The notes: generated by a model from the sequence alone, not told the origin. Positions 47,982 through 56,919 are shown, counted from the stretch's first letter. The stretch: DNA of 64,000 nucleotides from Lascolabacillus massiliensis (GCF_001282625.1 NZ_CTEJ01000002.1:1242501-1306500); one strand, 5' to 3'. Numbers and translations are program-made.

Positions 47982-48340
47982 AGGCTCCTCCTTCTTATAT
48001 TATTACGGATACGCATAGTCTGTTCCTCAATAGCTGCTTCCAGATCTTCCTTTTCTTTGCTATCACTTATCAACCACTCATCAATTTCGCTTTTTAGAAA
48101 CTGTAATTTCTTCCCTTTCTTATGATAAGGAATAAATTTAGAGCACACCCAACCGTAAACAGTTTGTTTGGCCGGCTTCGCAGGGAGATAAGAACACAGT
48201 TCATCAACATTCATCCATACAGCTTCATTAGGTTTGGAATTCAATGTAGCTTCGATCATGTTTTCAAGATTTCCAATTTTCTCAATCAGAACAGTAATAG
48301 CTTCAGGTACTTCATTAAATGTAATTGTTTTGTCATCCAT
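47978..48340 (-). CDS. Helix-turn-helix protein, excisionase-like (second)
   Basis: A 120-residue protein with an N-terminal helical stretch (ITVLIEKIGNLENMIEATL, perhaps a dimerisation helix) and a MerR/Xis-type domain: VDELCSYLPAKPAKQTVYGW for the HTH and KKGKKLQFLKSEIDEWL for the wing. It is the first gene of the four-gene replication operon. Along with the next HTH gene it is the best candidate for the recombination directionality factor of the element, although it lies about 20 kb from the integrase in the integrated form. Confidence 0.82.
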   Translation of the reverse strand: MDDKTITFNEVPEAITVLIEKIGNLENMIEATLNSKPNEAVWMNVDELCSYLPAKPAKQTVYGWVCSKFIPYHKKGKKLQFLKSEIDEWLISDSKEKEDLEAAIEEQTMRIRNNIRRRSL

Positions 48341-48388
48341 AATATTAATGGCATTAATAGACTTATTTATGTGCCAATAAAAAATAAG

Positions 48389-48414
48389 CCACCACCTCTA
48401 CAGTGAGGTGATGG
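48389..48414 (-). terminator. Terminator after the 486-residue protein gene
   Basis: CCACCACCT and AGGTGATGG form a 9-bp stem (one G-T), followed on the minus strand by GCTTATTTTTTATT. It separates the hypothetical gene from the replication operon. Confidence 0.75.
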
Positions 48415-48491
48415 GACAAATATAGATAGCTAAATATAGGCTGTAACGGAGTCAGGGAGTTACAGAAGGGGTTACAGAGGGGGTTACAAAT

Positions 48492-49952
48492 TTACTCTTT
48501 GATATCTTTTATTATTTTATCTTCGATAAGCGGGAATAAATTATGGAAACAACCAGCAATATATCTTAGATTTTTCTGTGAGATTTTTGTATCAAATTCA
48601 ATATTAAGCGCTCTTCTGATCCTCTCTCTACTCTTACCGGTTATTATATGAATCAACTTTGCCCATTCAGTCTTATCAGAATTACCAAAGTTAACACCCA
48701 ACTCATTAAAAAAGTAGTAGAAAGTTATGGCCAGTTGAGAAACAGTCATTCCATCATCAGAAACATCTTTAGCAAGATTTTGATTTTCCTTATTAAGTGC
48801 TTCATTCTCCCGGTATAACCTCTCAACTTCATTAGTTTTTTGGAATAAATCAATTTTCAGAGCTTCAATTTCCTTCATAAATGAAGACTCGTTGTATGAA
48901 TTAACCTCATCACACTCTTTGATTAGATTTGAATTAACCTCATCTCTTAAGTTCTGGAAATATTCTGAAAGATCATATATTATAATATCTGGATGGCTTG
49001 CTTTTTCCTTATAGTATTTTTTCTCTATAAGGTTAATAATATTCAATCTCTGATCATGGTTAAAGGAGTCATGAAATACCCACTTTCTAATGATATTGTA
49101 ATTAAATACCTTTGTTGCTTTAAGCCAATTGATTTTATCAGGATTTAGGGAAGGTAATTTTTTTTGATAATACTTATCGATATTCAAGTAACTCTCACTA
49201 TTATACTCTTCTATCATTACTGATAGCATTTTCAAACGCTTCCTTTTTTCATCATCATTATTGCAATTATAATTATCAATTAGATTTTTGATAATCGCAA
49301 CAATAATTGGCTCAAACTCTTTATCATTAAAATAAATATTTTTAATGATATACTGTGCCTTAAAAGGATCATAAGACTTCACACGTACTTTGTCAAAAAG
49401 TTCATAAGCATAATTGAAAGCTTCAAGCCACCATTTCTCATCCTTTTGAAGCTCACTATTATGATTGCAATAAAACTCCCAGTTATCCTTCTGCATTAAG
49501 AATTCTGACAAATTAGATTTTGGATAATCTTCTTTATATTCGCAAATTAAATACTCAATTTTTGATATAACATCAAGACACTCCAGCTTAGGCTTACAAA
49601 TATTTAATCTATGAGATTCAACATATTTATTTATACCTAGAACTAATATATTATGTGCGAATATGAAAGTATCATCGTCTGAAATAACATTCAATAGTTC
49701 AATCCTCACTTTATAAGCAATATTGCGATTTACTTCACCCGGTAATTCTTTAAAATCGGACTCTTTAATTTTATCGTTATTGTTTTTTTTAAAAGCCCGA
49801 AATCTGGCATCGGCATATAGATTATTATTAAAATATTCCAGGGTTTGAATCTTATCAACTCTTAATGGATATAGATCATATACGGCTTTTTTTACATGAT
49901 CATAATAGTAAATATCTTTTTTATTGGTTTCAACGTATACTTTTGCTCTCAT
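48492..49952 (-). CDS. Hypothetical protein, 486 residues, with coiled coil
   Basis: A large soluble protein I do not recognise. The N-terminal two thirds are rich in aromatic and acidic residues without a clear motif. A coiled coil spans about 365-400 (EIEALKIDLFQKTNEVERLY). The last 85 residues (SQLAITFYYFFNELGVNFG, then KLIHIITGKSRERIRRAL) resemble a C-terminal domain recurring in Bacteroidota mobile-element proteins, including some RteC-like ones. It is the gene nearest to attR and ends at its own terminator. A regulator of excision or of replication is possible by position only. Confidence 0.65.
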   Translation of the reverse strand: MRAKVYVETNKKDIYYYDHVKKAVYDLYPLRVDKIQTLEYFNNNLYADARFRAFKKNNNDKIKESDFKELPGEVNRNIAYKVRIELLNVISDDDTFIFAHNILVLGINKYVESHRLNICKPKLECLDVISKIEYLICEYKEDYPKSNLSEFLMQKDNWEFYCNHNSELQKDEKWWLEAFNYAYELFDKVRVKSYDPFKAQYIIKNIYFNDKEFEPIIVAIIKNLIDNYNCNNDDEKRKRLKMLSVMIEEYNSESYLNIDKYYQKKLPSLNPDKINWLKATKVFNYNIIRKWVFHDSFNHDQRLNIINLIEKKYYKEKASHPDIIIYDLSEYFQNLRDEVNSNLIKECDEVNSYNESSFMKEIEALKIDLFQKTNEVERLYRENEALNKENQNLAKDVSDDGMTVSQLAITFYYFFNELGVNFGNSDKTEWAKLIHIITGKSRERIRRALNIEFDTKISQKNLRYIAGCFHNLFPLIEDKIIKDIKE

Positions 49953-50329
49953 AGAATTTTAAAAAAACCACTCAATTTGATTAAAATTTCAGGATTACAG
50001 ATTATTATTACGCACACGGTATTTGTTGCTTGTTAATTAAAATAAATAGTTTCTGAATTAATTTAGTGAATTCAGAAACTTAAAATTATCCCACAAACCA
50101 ATAAATATACTGGAAAGTGTTGTGCAAACTTGTTTTCACAAATATAATTAATTATTACAATATCTTTAATAGATTTAAGTCCTTCAGGTTAAAAACTAAT
50201 GTAAATACGTGTTTTAGGGTTATTGAAAATTGTGGATATATATTAGTATTAGTTGCCTCTAGTTTTCCCATTGTTTTCCCAAAACAAAAAACACTTACCT
50301 AAACATTTAGATAAGTGTTTGATTATTAC
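49953..50329. other. AT-rich right end of the element
   Basis: No gene is evident in these 377 bases. The tRNA terminator hairpin occupies the last 40. The remainder is AT-rich and probably holds integrase arm-binding sites and the promoter of the minus-strand gene, but I could not single out repeats. Confidence 0.55.
50288..50321 (-). terminator. tRNA-Arg terminator
   Basis: On the minus strand, AAACACTTATCTAAA pairs with TTTAGGTAAGTGTTT and is followed by TTTTG, ten bases after the tRNA 3' end. Related hairpins accompany the two other tRNA-Arg ends in the window. Confidence 0.85.
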
Positions 50330-50376
50330 AGTGATCCGAGCGGGATTCGAACCCACGACCCACAGCTTAGAAGGCT
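50330..50376 (-). repeat. attR: 47-bp repeat inside tRNA-Arg
   Basis: Identical to 27881-27927. It comprises the 3' half of the intact tRNA gene plus two downstream bases, so integration leaves a functional tRNA. Confidence 0.93.
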
Positions 50377-50405
50377 GTTGCTCTATCCAGCTGAGCTACC
50401 GGACC
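50332..50405 (-). tRNA. trnR: tRNA-Arg (anticodon TCT)
   Basis: A full cloverleaf can be read: acceptor GGTCCGG/TCGGATC with one G-T at each end region, D-arm GCTC-AGCTGGATA-GAGC, anticodon arm CAGCC-TTCTAAG-type loop with TCT, T-arm CGTGGGTTCGAATCCCGC region and discriminator A. CCA is not encoded. It is 74 bases and reads the AGA codon, which is common in this AT-rich genome. It is the attachment site of the element. Confidence 0.95.
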
Positions 50406-50479
50406 ATTCTTTTTTATTCAGGATGCAAAAATACTGCATTTCTCAGAATAAAAAAAATAAAATTTGAATTGAATTTCAA

Positions 50480-51814
50480 TTATAATATTCCTTGACCCAT
50501 CATTGCCTTGGCAACTTTCATAAATCCTGCAATATTTGCCCCTTTTTGATAATTTATGTAGCCATCACTTTCAGTCCCATATTTTACACAATTCTCATGA
50601 ATATTACCCATTATCCATTTCAACTTCTCATCCACCTGCTCTGATGGCCAGCTCAGTCGTTCTGAATTTTGTGTCATTTCTAGGCCTGAAACTGAAACTC
50701 CACCTGCATTTGCAGCTTTACCGGGAGCATAAAGTATTTTATTCTCGATGAAAATATCAATTGCTTCTGGTGTGCTTGGCATATTTGCACCTTCTGAAAC
50801 TGCAAATACTCCATTTTTTATAAGCATTTCAGCATCCTGCTGATCTATTTCATTCTGAGTTGCTGAAGGCAGTGCTATATCCCCCTTCTCACCCCATGGA
50901 CGAGCACCAGGAACATATTTACAACCAAACTCCTCTGCATATTCACGAATTCTTCCTCTATATAGATTTTTGAGTTCCATTACAAACTTAAGCTTCTCTT
51001 CATCTATACCGTCAGGATCGTAGATATATCCATCAGAATCAGAAAGAGTTACCGGAATAGCACCTAGCTCAATCAGTTTTTCACAAGTATATTGTGCTAC
51101 ATTGCCTGAGCCCGAAACAAGACATTTTTTCCCTTTTATGTCTATATTACGGGTTTTGAGCATCTCAAGTAAAAAGTAAACATTGCCATAGCCTGTTGCT
51201 TCGGGACGTATTAAAGAACCTCCAAACTCGCGGCCTTTACCTGTAAATGTTCCTGTAAACTCGCCAGCTAATTTTTTGTATTTACCAAACATATAGCCTA
51301 CCTCTCTTCCCCCAACACCAATATCACCCGCTGGTACATCAGTATCAGGACCAATAACTCTCCACAAACCTTCAACAAAAGCCTGGCAAAATCGCATCAC
51401 TTCAGCATCAGACTTTCCTCTTGGAGAGAAATCTGAACCACCTTTGGCTCCACCCATTGGCAGAGTGGTAAGTGCATTTTTAAATGTCTGTTCAAAAGCT
51501 AAAAATTTAAGTATAGAAGGTGAAACTGAGGCATGAAATCTTATTCCACCTTTGTAAGGACCAATTGCATTATTATGTTGTACCCTGTAACCCATATTGG
51601 TATGAACCCTACCCTGATCATCAGTCCAAGTTACACGGAAAGTATGTATTTTGTCGGGTATTATTAATCGCTCTATTAGGTTTGCTTTTTCAAACTCGGG
51701 ATGTTCGTTATAAACTTCTTCTATTGATTCCACTACCTCTTTAACTGCCTGAAGATACTCTGGCTCGTTAGGAAAACGCATTTTTACTGAATTAACAACT
51801 TCTGATGATTTCAT
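50480..51814 (-). CDS. gdhA: NADP-specific glutamate dehydrogenase
   Basis: A 444-residue hexameric-type glutamate dehydrogenase that links 2-oxoglutarate and ammonium to glutamate. PMGGAKGGSDF (about 120-130) holds the catalytic lysine region, and the Rossmann motif GSGNVAQY lies near 235. KGGIRFH near 90 is the substrate-binding stretch. Length and C terminus (GANIAGFMKVAKAMM) fit the 444-450-residue NADP type of Bacteroides GdhA. It stands alone, next to the tRNA-Arg. A TAACTTTG box about 75 bases upstream of the start suggests its promoter. Confidence 0.95.
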   Translation of the reverse strand: MKSSEVVNSVKMRFPNEPEYLQAVKEVVESIEEVYNEHPEFEKANLIERLIIPDKIHTFRVTWTDDQGRVHTNMGYRVQHNNAIGPYKGGIRFHASVSPSILKFLAFEQTFKNALTTLPMGGAKGGSDFSPRGKSDAEVMRFCQAFVEGLWRVIGPDTDVPAGDIGVGGREVGYMFGKYKKLAGEFTGTFTGKGREFGGSLIRPEATGYGNVYFLLEMLKTRNIDIKGKKCLVSGSGNVAQYTCEKLIELGAIPVTLSDSDGYIYDPDGIDEEKLKFVMELKNLYRGRIREYAEEFGCKYVPGARPWGEKGDIALPSATQNEIDQQDAEMLIKNGVFAVSEGANMPSTPEAIDIFIENKILYAPGKAANAGGVSVSGLEMTQNSERLSWPSEQVDEKLKWIMGNIHENCVKYGTESDGYINYQKGANIAGFMKVAKAMMGQGIL

Positions 51815-51887
51815 TTTAATTTTAATTTATTATACCCTTTAATGCTCTTTGTTGCAGAGAAATTTAACAAATAATCAATTTGAAATG

Positions 51888-51895
51888 CAAAGTTA
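51888..51895 (-). promoter_or_regulatory. Candidate -7 box of gdhA
   Basis: TAACTTTG on the minus strand matches TAnnTTTG; the -33 element at 19-base spacing is only TTTT-like. It lies 74 bases from the gdhA start. Confidence 0.42.
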
Positions 51896-51956
51896 AGTAA
51901 TAATTTCTATTTCTAAAATATTACAGCAATATATACGTTTTCTGTTACTAAAACTG

Positions 51957-52127
51957 CTACTTTTTTAGATTTTTGTAAATTGGTATAAATACTATTGCTC
52001 CTGACATTATTATTGATACAATAGTAAACGCCGTTAGCTCTGCATATAAGAAAATATATACTACGAGCACTATCCATAAGATGATTATGGATGCTATTTG
52101 AGTTTGAGATAGTTTTTTTCTTGCCAT
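51957..52127 (-). CDS. Small two-TM protein, 56 residues
   Basis: A 56-residue frame: basic N terminus MARKKLSQTQ, then two hydrophobic segments (about 11-30 and 34-49) and a lysine-rich end. The charge pattern and the lack of other coding sequence in this gap make it likely to be real. I do not know a family for it. Its start lies about 160 bases from the phosphate transporter, divergently. Confidence 0.6.
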   Translation of the reverse strand: MARKKLSQTQIASIIILWIVLVVYIFLYAELTAFTIVSIIMSGAIVFIPIYKNLKK

Positions 52128-52287
52128 AAAGTAAAGATAGGTATTTACATTAAAACTCGATTGATATTATGTTACAATTTATAAACTTTTAGAGTTATCT
52201 TTTGATACATTTAAGTTAAGTTACTGTTAAACTACAACCAAATTGTTTTAACTTTGCCCCTGTTATAAAATCAACAAATTACTATCA

Positions 52288-54570
52288 ATGGATTCAATTT
52301 ATTTGATTATTGTAATTGTTCTGCTTGGATTGGCAGTACTAGACCTAATAGTTGGAGTTTCAAATGATGCTGTTAATTTCCTGAATTCCAGCATAGGCTC
52401 CAAAGTAGCACCTATTAGAATAATTTTTGCAGTTGCTGCTCTTGGAATTTTATTAGGTACTATGTTCTCAAGTGGGATGATGGAGGTTGCAAGAAGTGGG
52501 GTGTTTTATCCGGAAAAATTCACTTTTCCATCAATAATGATGCTTTTTTTGGCAGTAATGCTTACTGATGTTATACTGCTAGATCTCTTTAACACCTTCG
52601 GGTTACCAACTTCAACAACAGTTTCGCTTGTATTTGAACTATTAGGTGCTTCAGTAGCTGTTGCACTCTACACAATCTGGACTACTGAATCCGGTGGTAA
52701 CCTTGGAGAATTTATAAACAGTGGTAAAGCACTTGCAATTATTACCGGTATTTTTACATCTATTGCAATAGCATTTTTGGTAGGTTCTATCATTATGTAT
52801 ATATCACGAATAATATTTTCTTTCAACTATAAAAAACCTTTTAAATACCTTGGAGCACTCTGGGGAGGTATCGCTCTTACTGCAATTACTTATTTTGCTG
52901 TGTTCAAAGGTCTTAAAGGTAGTGTATTAGTTAGTTCCGAACTACTCGCATATCTTGAGGGCAATATGGGGATGGCATTACTATATACACTTGGAACTTG
53001 GACTATTTTAATGGCTATACTTCAGCATATTTTCAGAGTTAAAATACTGAAGGTGATCGTCTTGTCCGGAACAGCTGCTCTTGCTATGGCTTTTGCAGGG
53101 AACGATTTGGTAAACTTCATAGGAGTATTCATGGCCGGTTTTGACTCTTTCCATATAGCGCAGGAGGTAGTTGCATCCGGAGGTGATTTGAATACACTAT
53201 ATATGGGCAAGCTTTCTGAACCTGTTGTTGCAAATATATATTGGTTACTTGGTGCAGGAACACTAATGACTTTATCATTATTCCTTTCTAAAAAGTCACG
53301 TACAGTTTCAAATACAGAGGTTAATCTTGCGAGAAAAGGTGAAGGAATAGAGCGTTTTTCATCATCACCTTTATCACGTTCAATTGTAAGAGGCAGTCTC
53401 ACTTTGAGTAAATCAATAAGCACTATTATTCCTGAATCGATGAAAAAGTTTATCGATAAAAGATTTGAACCTGTAGAACTTGAAAATAAAGCTTCTTTTG
53501 ACTTAATAAGAGCCTCTGTAAACCTCACTGTTTCTGCAATGCTTATCTCGCTTGGTACATCATTGAAACTGCCACTTTCAACTACATTTGTTACTTTTAT
53601 GGTTGCAATGGGTAGTTCATTAGCCGATCGTGCCTGGGGCCGTGAAAGTGCTGTATATCGTATAAATGGTGTATTGACAGTTGTAGCAGGATGGTTTTTA
53701 ACCGCACTTGTAGCTTTTTCTGCAGCATTGGCAGTTGGCCTCTTTCTTATGTGGGGTGGTAAAATTGCAATAGTAATTATGATTGCTATTGTTGTAATTA
53801 TGTTACTTAAATCGAGCAAGCTTCATACAAAAAGAAAATCAAAAGAAGAACAGCAACAACAAGTTTTATCAACTAAGGATCAGCTTATTACATCATGCAA
53901 CAATGATGTACATATGGTACTGGACAGGACCCTGTGGATTTTAAAGAAAGTGATAGATGGACTGAATGATGAGAATAGGAAATCAGCCCGTAAGGCAATG
54001 AATGAAGCTATCGAGTTATATGAAAAATTTAAAGATAAACGTGATTACGAGGTTGTACCTACTATTGAAAGTATTCAGATGAATGCATTGGATCTTGAGC
54101 AGGAGTATGTCCAGCTGGTAGATTATTCATATGAACTAACAAAATCTTTAAAGGCGATTTCAGAGTCAACATTCAATTATATAAATAATAATCACTCTGC
54201 CTTCTCTAAGGAGCAGATTGATGATTTAAAGGTGTTTTACAACACTCTGACTGATGTTTTCAATTGTTATAATGAAATGGAGAAAACAGGTGACTACAGT
54301 AAATTTAATAAGGTTACAAACTTAAGAGATTTCATTCTTGAACTTAACCCTAAATTGACAAAACGTCAAATTAAAAGAGTAAAAGAGGGGGTTTCCAGTA
54401 CACGTAATAGTATACTATTCCTTAACTTGGTGAATGAATCAAAAATTGTAACATTACAATCGGGTAATCTGATAAAATCACATCGTAATTTCAGAGAACA
54501 ATCATCAAAACATAGTATGACAATGATTGGAGCCAAAGAGCTTATTAATAATGCTACATTAAATTTGTAG
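52288..54570 (+). CDS. pit: PiT-family inorganic phosphate transporter
   Basis: A 760-residue permease. The two PiT signature repeats are visible: GVSNDAVNFLNSSIGSKVA at residue 23 and AFAGNDLVNFIGVFMAGF near 271. About 11 transmembrane helices occupy residues 1-510, with a soluble loop about 340-410. The last 250 residues are cytoplasmic and helical, reminiscent of a PhoU-like regulator domain fused to the transporter, a form known in Bacteroidota. It would import phosphate with protons. A TAACTTTG box is 32 bases upstream and a strong terminator follows. Confidence 0.92.
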   Translation: MDSIYLIIVIVLLGLAVLDLIVGVSNDAVNFLNSSIGSKVAPIRIIFAVAALGILLGTMFSSGMMEVARSGVFYPEKFTFPSIMMLFLAVMLTDVILLDLFNTFGLPTSTTVSLVFELLGASVAVALYTIWTTESGGNLGEFINSGKALAIITGIFTSIAIAFLVGSIIMYISRIIFSFNYKKPFKYLGALWGGIALTAITYFAVFKGLKGSVLVSSELLAYLEGNMGMALLYTLGTWTILMAILQHIFRVKILKVIVLSGTAALAMAFAGNDLVNFIGVFMAGFDSFHIAQEVVASGGDLNTLYMGKLSEPVVANIYWLLGAGTLMTLSLFLSKKSRTVSNTEVNLARKGEGIERFSSSPLSRSIVRGSLTLSKSISTIIPESMKKFIDKRFEPVELENKASFDLIRASVNLTVSAMLISLGTSLKLPLSTTFVTFMVAMGSSLADRAWGRESAVYRINGVLTVVAGWFLTALVAFSAALAVGLFLMWGGKIAIVIMIAIVVIMLLKSSKLHTKRKSKEEQQQQVLSTKDQLITSCNNDVHMVLDRTLWILKKVIDGLNDENRKSARKAMNEAIELYEKFKDKRDYEVVPTIESIQMNALDLEQEYVQLVDYSYELTKSLKAISESTFNYINNNHSAFSKEQIDDLKVFYNTLTDVFNCYNEMEKTGDYSKFNKVTNLRDFILELNPKLTKRQIKRVKEGVSSTRNSILFLNLVNESKIVTLQSGNLIKSHRNFREQSSKHSMTMIGAKELINNATLNL

Positions 54571-54614
54571 AAATATTAGAATGGTGAATTTATAATAACT
54601 TATTATATATAATA

Positions 54615-54651
54615 AAATAAGCCCCACTGAAAATCAGAAGGGGCTATTTTA
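54615..54651 (+). terminator. Terminator of the phosphate transporter gene
   Basis: AAATAGCCCC-type stem: AATAAGCCCC and GGGGCTATTT with a 14-nt loop and a TTTTATTT tail, about 45 bases past the stop. Confidence 0.85.
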
Positions 54652-54689
54652 TTTCGAGAGAATTACTTCAAATAAAATTAGGAAATGAA

Positions 54690-55052
54690 TTATTTTTGAA
54701 GAAGACTGATGTTTAAATTTTGATTCTTATTTAGATCTATTTCTAATGAAACCGGTTCGTAAGAAATTAATTCTACAACCATTTGGTATTTTCCGGGAAT
54801 TACATCATTTATAGAAAAATTGCCATCAAGGTCGGAGTAATACTTCTTACCATCTACCAATATGGTTGCTCCGGCAAGTGTTTCTTTGTTCTTTTCATCT
54901 ACAACAGATCCTGTAAGTTGTAACGCATTCACATTTTCTATAAAGGCAACAGTTTCAGTTTCCTTTCCTTTTTTGTTGTTGATTTTATCTGTTTCTGCAA
55001 AAGCAGTCACTGAAATTAACAACGATGCTGCAATAACTAAAATGGATTTCAT
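54690..55052 (-). CDS. Secreted carboxypeptidase-regulatory-like domain protein
   Basis: About 120 residues from the ATG at 55052, which begins a normal signal peptide (MKSILVIAASLLISVTAFAE); the longer frame would bury it. The mature part is one CarboxypepD_reg-like beta sandwich: LQLTGSVVDEKNKETLAGAT, DLDGNFSINDVIPGKYQMVV, LISYEPVSLEI. This is the domain that precedes TonB receptors, here alone. Its role is unknown; such stand-alone domains are common in Bacteroidota periplasm. It is convergent with the phosphate transporter gene. Confidence 0.8.
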   Translation of the reverse strand: MKSILVIAASLLISVTAFAETDKINNKKGKETETVAFIENVNALQLTGSVVDEKNKETLAGATILVDGKKYYSDLDGNFSINDVIPGKYQMVVELISYEPVSLEIDLNKNQNLNISLLQK

Positions 55053-55172
55053 ATACTTTTTATACTTTAATATTAGTATTAACTGCCACAAAGGTAGGCA
55101 CATAATCGTGAAATACCTGTTACGTTTTAGTGAAGTTTTTGTTAAGCTTTTGTTACAATAATTAGAAAGAAA

Positions 55173-55658
55173 TCAATATCTCTTTTCTCCTGTTAGTTCA
55201 CCTTTCTCGTCCCACATACGCCATATCCCTGTCTTCTCCCCATTGTAGTAATTCATTTCATACCTTTGAGTACCCAACTCATCCCAGATACGCCATGTCC
55301 CGTGTTTATTGCCATTTCGATACTCTGCTTCAGAGATGAGCTGACCAGACTCATCATAAGATCGCCAGATACCATGTAGTTTACCATCTTTGTATGATCT
55401 GATCTCCTGCGGCTTTCTGTTTTCGTAATAAACTATGTAAGGTCCCTCAATCAGACCGTTTTTTATCTGCATTTCAAGTTTTAGGGTATTATTATCGTAA
55501 TATTCCCTGTAATCACCTGTAAAAAGCTCTGTCTGATTCCTGTCACGATAATAAATACCATCTGTTTGATATATTTGGGAAGTTCTCTGAGGTTCCTGAG
55601 CAAATAATATCATTACTGCTGAAAGCTGGAAAATAATTATACTTAATTTTTTATTCAT
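55173..55658 (-). CDS. YwqK-like MORN-repeat protein
   Basis: A 161-residue protein with a signal peptide (about 1-20, ending ILFAQ) and at least five repeats of the G-x-W-x3-D/Y-x2-G type, for example GKLHGIWRSYDESGQ, GNKHGTWRIWDELGT, GEKTGIWRMWDEKGE. These are MORN-like variants of the YwqK family, often annotated as antitoxin components, but here secreted. No toxin partner adjoins. Its role is unknown; binding to cell-surface components is plausible. Confidence 0.8.
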   Translation of the reverse strand: MNKKLSIIIFQLSAVMILFAQEPQRTSQIYQTDGIYYRDRNQTELFTGDYREYYDNNTLKLEMQIKNGLIEGPYIVYYENRKPQEIRSYKDGKLHGIWRSYDESGQLISEAEYRNGNKHGTWRIWDELGTQRYEMNYYNGEKTGIWRMWDEKGELTGEKRY

Positions 55659-55767
55659 AAGATCATCAGTTAAAATTAAACGTACTCGACAAATATATAG
55701 AAAAAAGTGCCCGTATATTTAACCTGGACACTTTTTTCAAAATATAATTTAGTACGTGTGAACAGAA

Positions 55768-56919
55768 TTAGAATTCATAACCTGTCCAGTTGAATATATC
55801 ATTTGAACAACCTGTGTTTGCTTCTGCTTTAGTTACAATAGCTGTACCATTAACTTCTTCTCCGTTAATAGCAGTTGTCAATTTATTTGTAATGCTGATG
55901 GTTGTTTCTGGATCACCATTACCTTTACTGTCATTCATATCGATTAAATCTTTTGCCTGACCCTGACCGATAACTAATGCATTTTCAATTGTAGCTTTTG
56001 CTCCTCGGCGTACTTTGATAACATCGTGCATATAATTACCCTCTGCTGTGCTTGGAGCAAGACGAAGATCGATAGTCATATTTTTAACAGTGAAATTAGA
56101 CTGACCGGTTTGTGTCGGATTGTTACCATCTAAGTTTCCATCAGCTTCTATACCACGGGGATCTGATTCAGTGCTAACATAACCTGTTTGCCAGATACCG
56201 TAAGCATTCTCCAGTGTACCGCTGTAACCTTGTGTAAAATCGAACATATCATCATCAGGATCTACCGCAAGAAAGTTCTTCACATTAACTGAACCACCGA
56301 AGAATTCTATTGCATCATCAGCACCATAAGGAATGTAAACATTCTCGATTTTTGTTCCGTTACCCACACCGTTTAAAGTTAGACCATTATGCTCAACATC
56401 GGCGTCAGAGCGAGCTCCTGTATATTCAAGCTTCAGGTAAGTAATTGTTCCTGAGTTGTCACTAACGTTTGTTCCGCCATACTTGTGATCTGCATTAATC
56501 TCAGTTGTACCTTCTGTACCGCCTGAAAGTGGTGCTTTACCATTAATTATTAGTCCTCCCCAGTGACCTTGCTTGGCATCGTCTGTGTCAGCAGTAATTG
56601 TAACCGGAGCGACTGCTGTACCGTTAACATTAATCTTACCACCTCTTAGTACAAGAATATACTTGTCAAATCCCTTTTCTGCTTTTATAACAGTTCCTGC
56701 TGGGATGTTTAATGTACCGCCATCTTGAACAATAACAGGACCGGTTAATAAATATTCAACAGTTGCATCAAGGGTCCTAGCCTCTGTAATTGTACCTACT
56801 AATTCCTTTTCCTCTTCTTTGGGAACTTCTTTTTCTTCCGCATCATCATCACAGGATGTTAACACTAAAGGTGTCATCATCGCTGCAAACATTAAAAAAC
56901 CAAATAAAACTTTTTTCAT
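55768..56919 (-). CDS. Surface lipoprotein with beta-helix-like repeats
   Basis: A 383-residue lipoprotein (lipobox PLVLTS-Cys23, followed by an acidic DDDAEEKE stretch of the type linked to surface export in Bacteroidota). The body consists of short parallel strands rich in G, N and T (for example GGTLNIPAGTVIKAEKG, GHWGGLIINGKAPLSGG, NGLTLNGVGNGTKIENVYIP), which fits a right-handed beta helix. The adjacent TonB receptor gene starts upstream on the same strand with 51 bases between, so the pair probably works together in binding and importing one ligand. The ligand is unknown. Confidence 0.75.
   Translation of the reverse strand: MKKVLFGFLMFAAMMTPLVLTSCDDDAEEKEVPKEEEKELVGTITEARTLDATVEYLLTGPVIVQDGGTLNIPAGTVIKAEKGFDKYILVLRGGKINVNGTAVAPVTITADTDDAKQGHWGGLIINGKAPLSGGTEGTTEINADHKYGGTNVSDNSGTITYLKLEYTGARSDADVEHNGLTLNGVGNGTKIENVYIPYGADDAIEFFGGSVNVKNFLAVDPDDDMFDFTQGYSGTLENAYGIWQTGYVSTESDPRGIEADGNLDGNNPTQTGQSNFTVKNMTIDLRLAPSTAEGNYMHDVIKVRRGAKATIENALVIGQGQAKDLIDMNDSKGNGDPETTISITNKLTTAINGEEVNGTAIVTKAEANTGCSNDIFNWTGYEF

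Larger units (their letters stand above)
27881..50376. mobile_element. Integrated element in tRNA-Arg, about 22.4 kb
   Basis: The region is bounded by 47-bp perfect att repeats and has an integrase just inside the left end. It carries lysis, DUF6266, umuDC-like, restriction-modification, PIN and replication modules. It lacks recognisable conjugation genes, terminase, portal or tail genes. The right att restores a complete tRNA, as is typical when an integrase recombines inside a tRNA gene. Satellite phage or unrecognised small virus are the leading interpretations. Confidence 0.9.

Noticed and set aside
27881-50376. Conjugative element (ICE)
   Set aside because: No relaxase, coupling protein, VirB4 or tra-type genes can be read; every larger frame has another assignment or is a lone hypothetical.
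55173-55658. YwqK protein as part of a toxin-antitoxin pair
   Set aside because: It has a signal peptide and no adjacent toxin-like gene, so the common database label does not fit.
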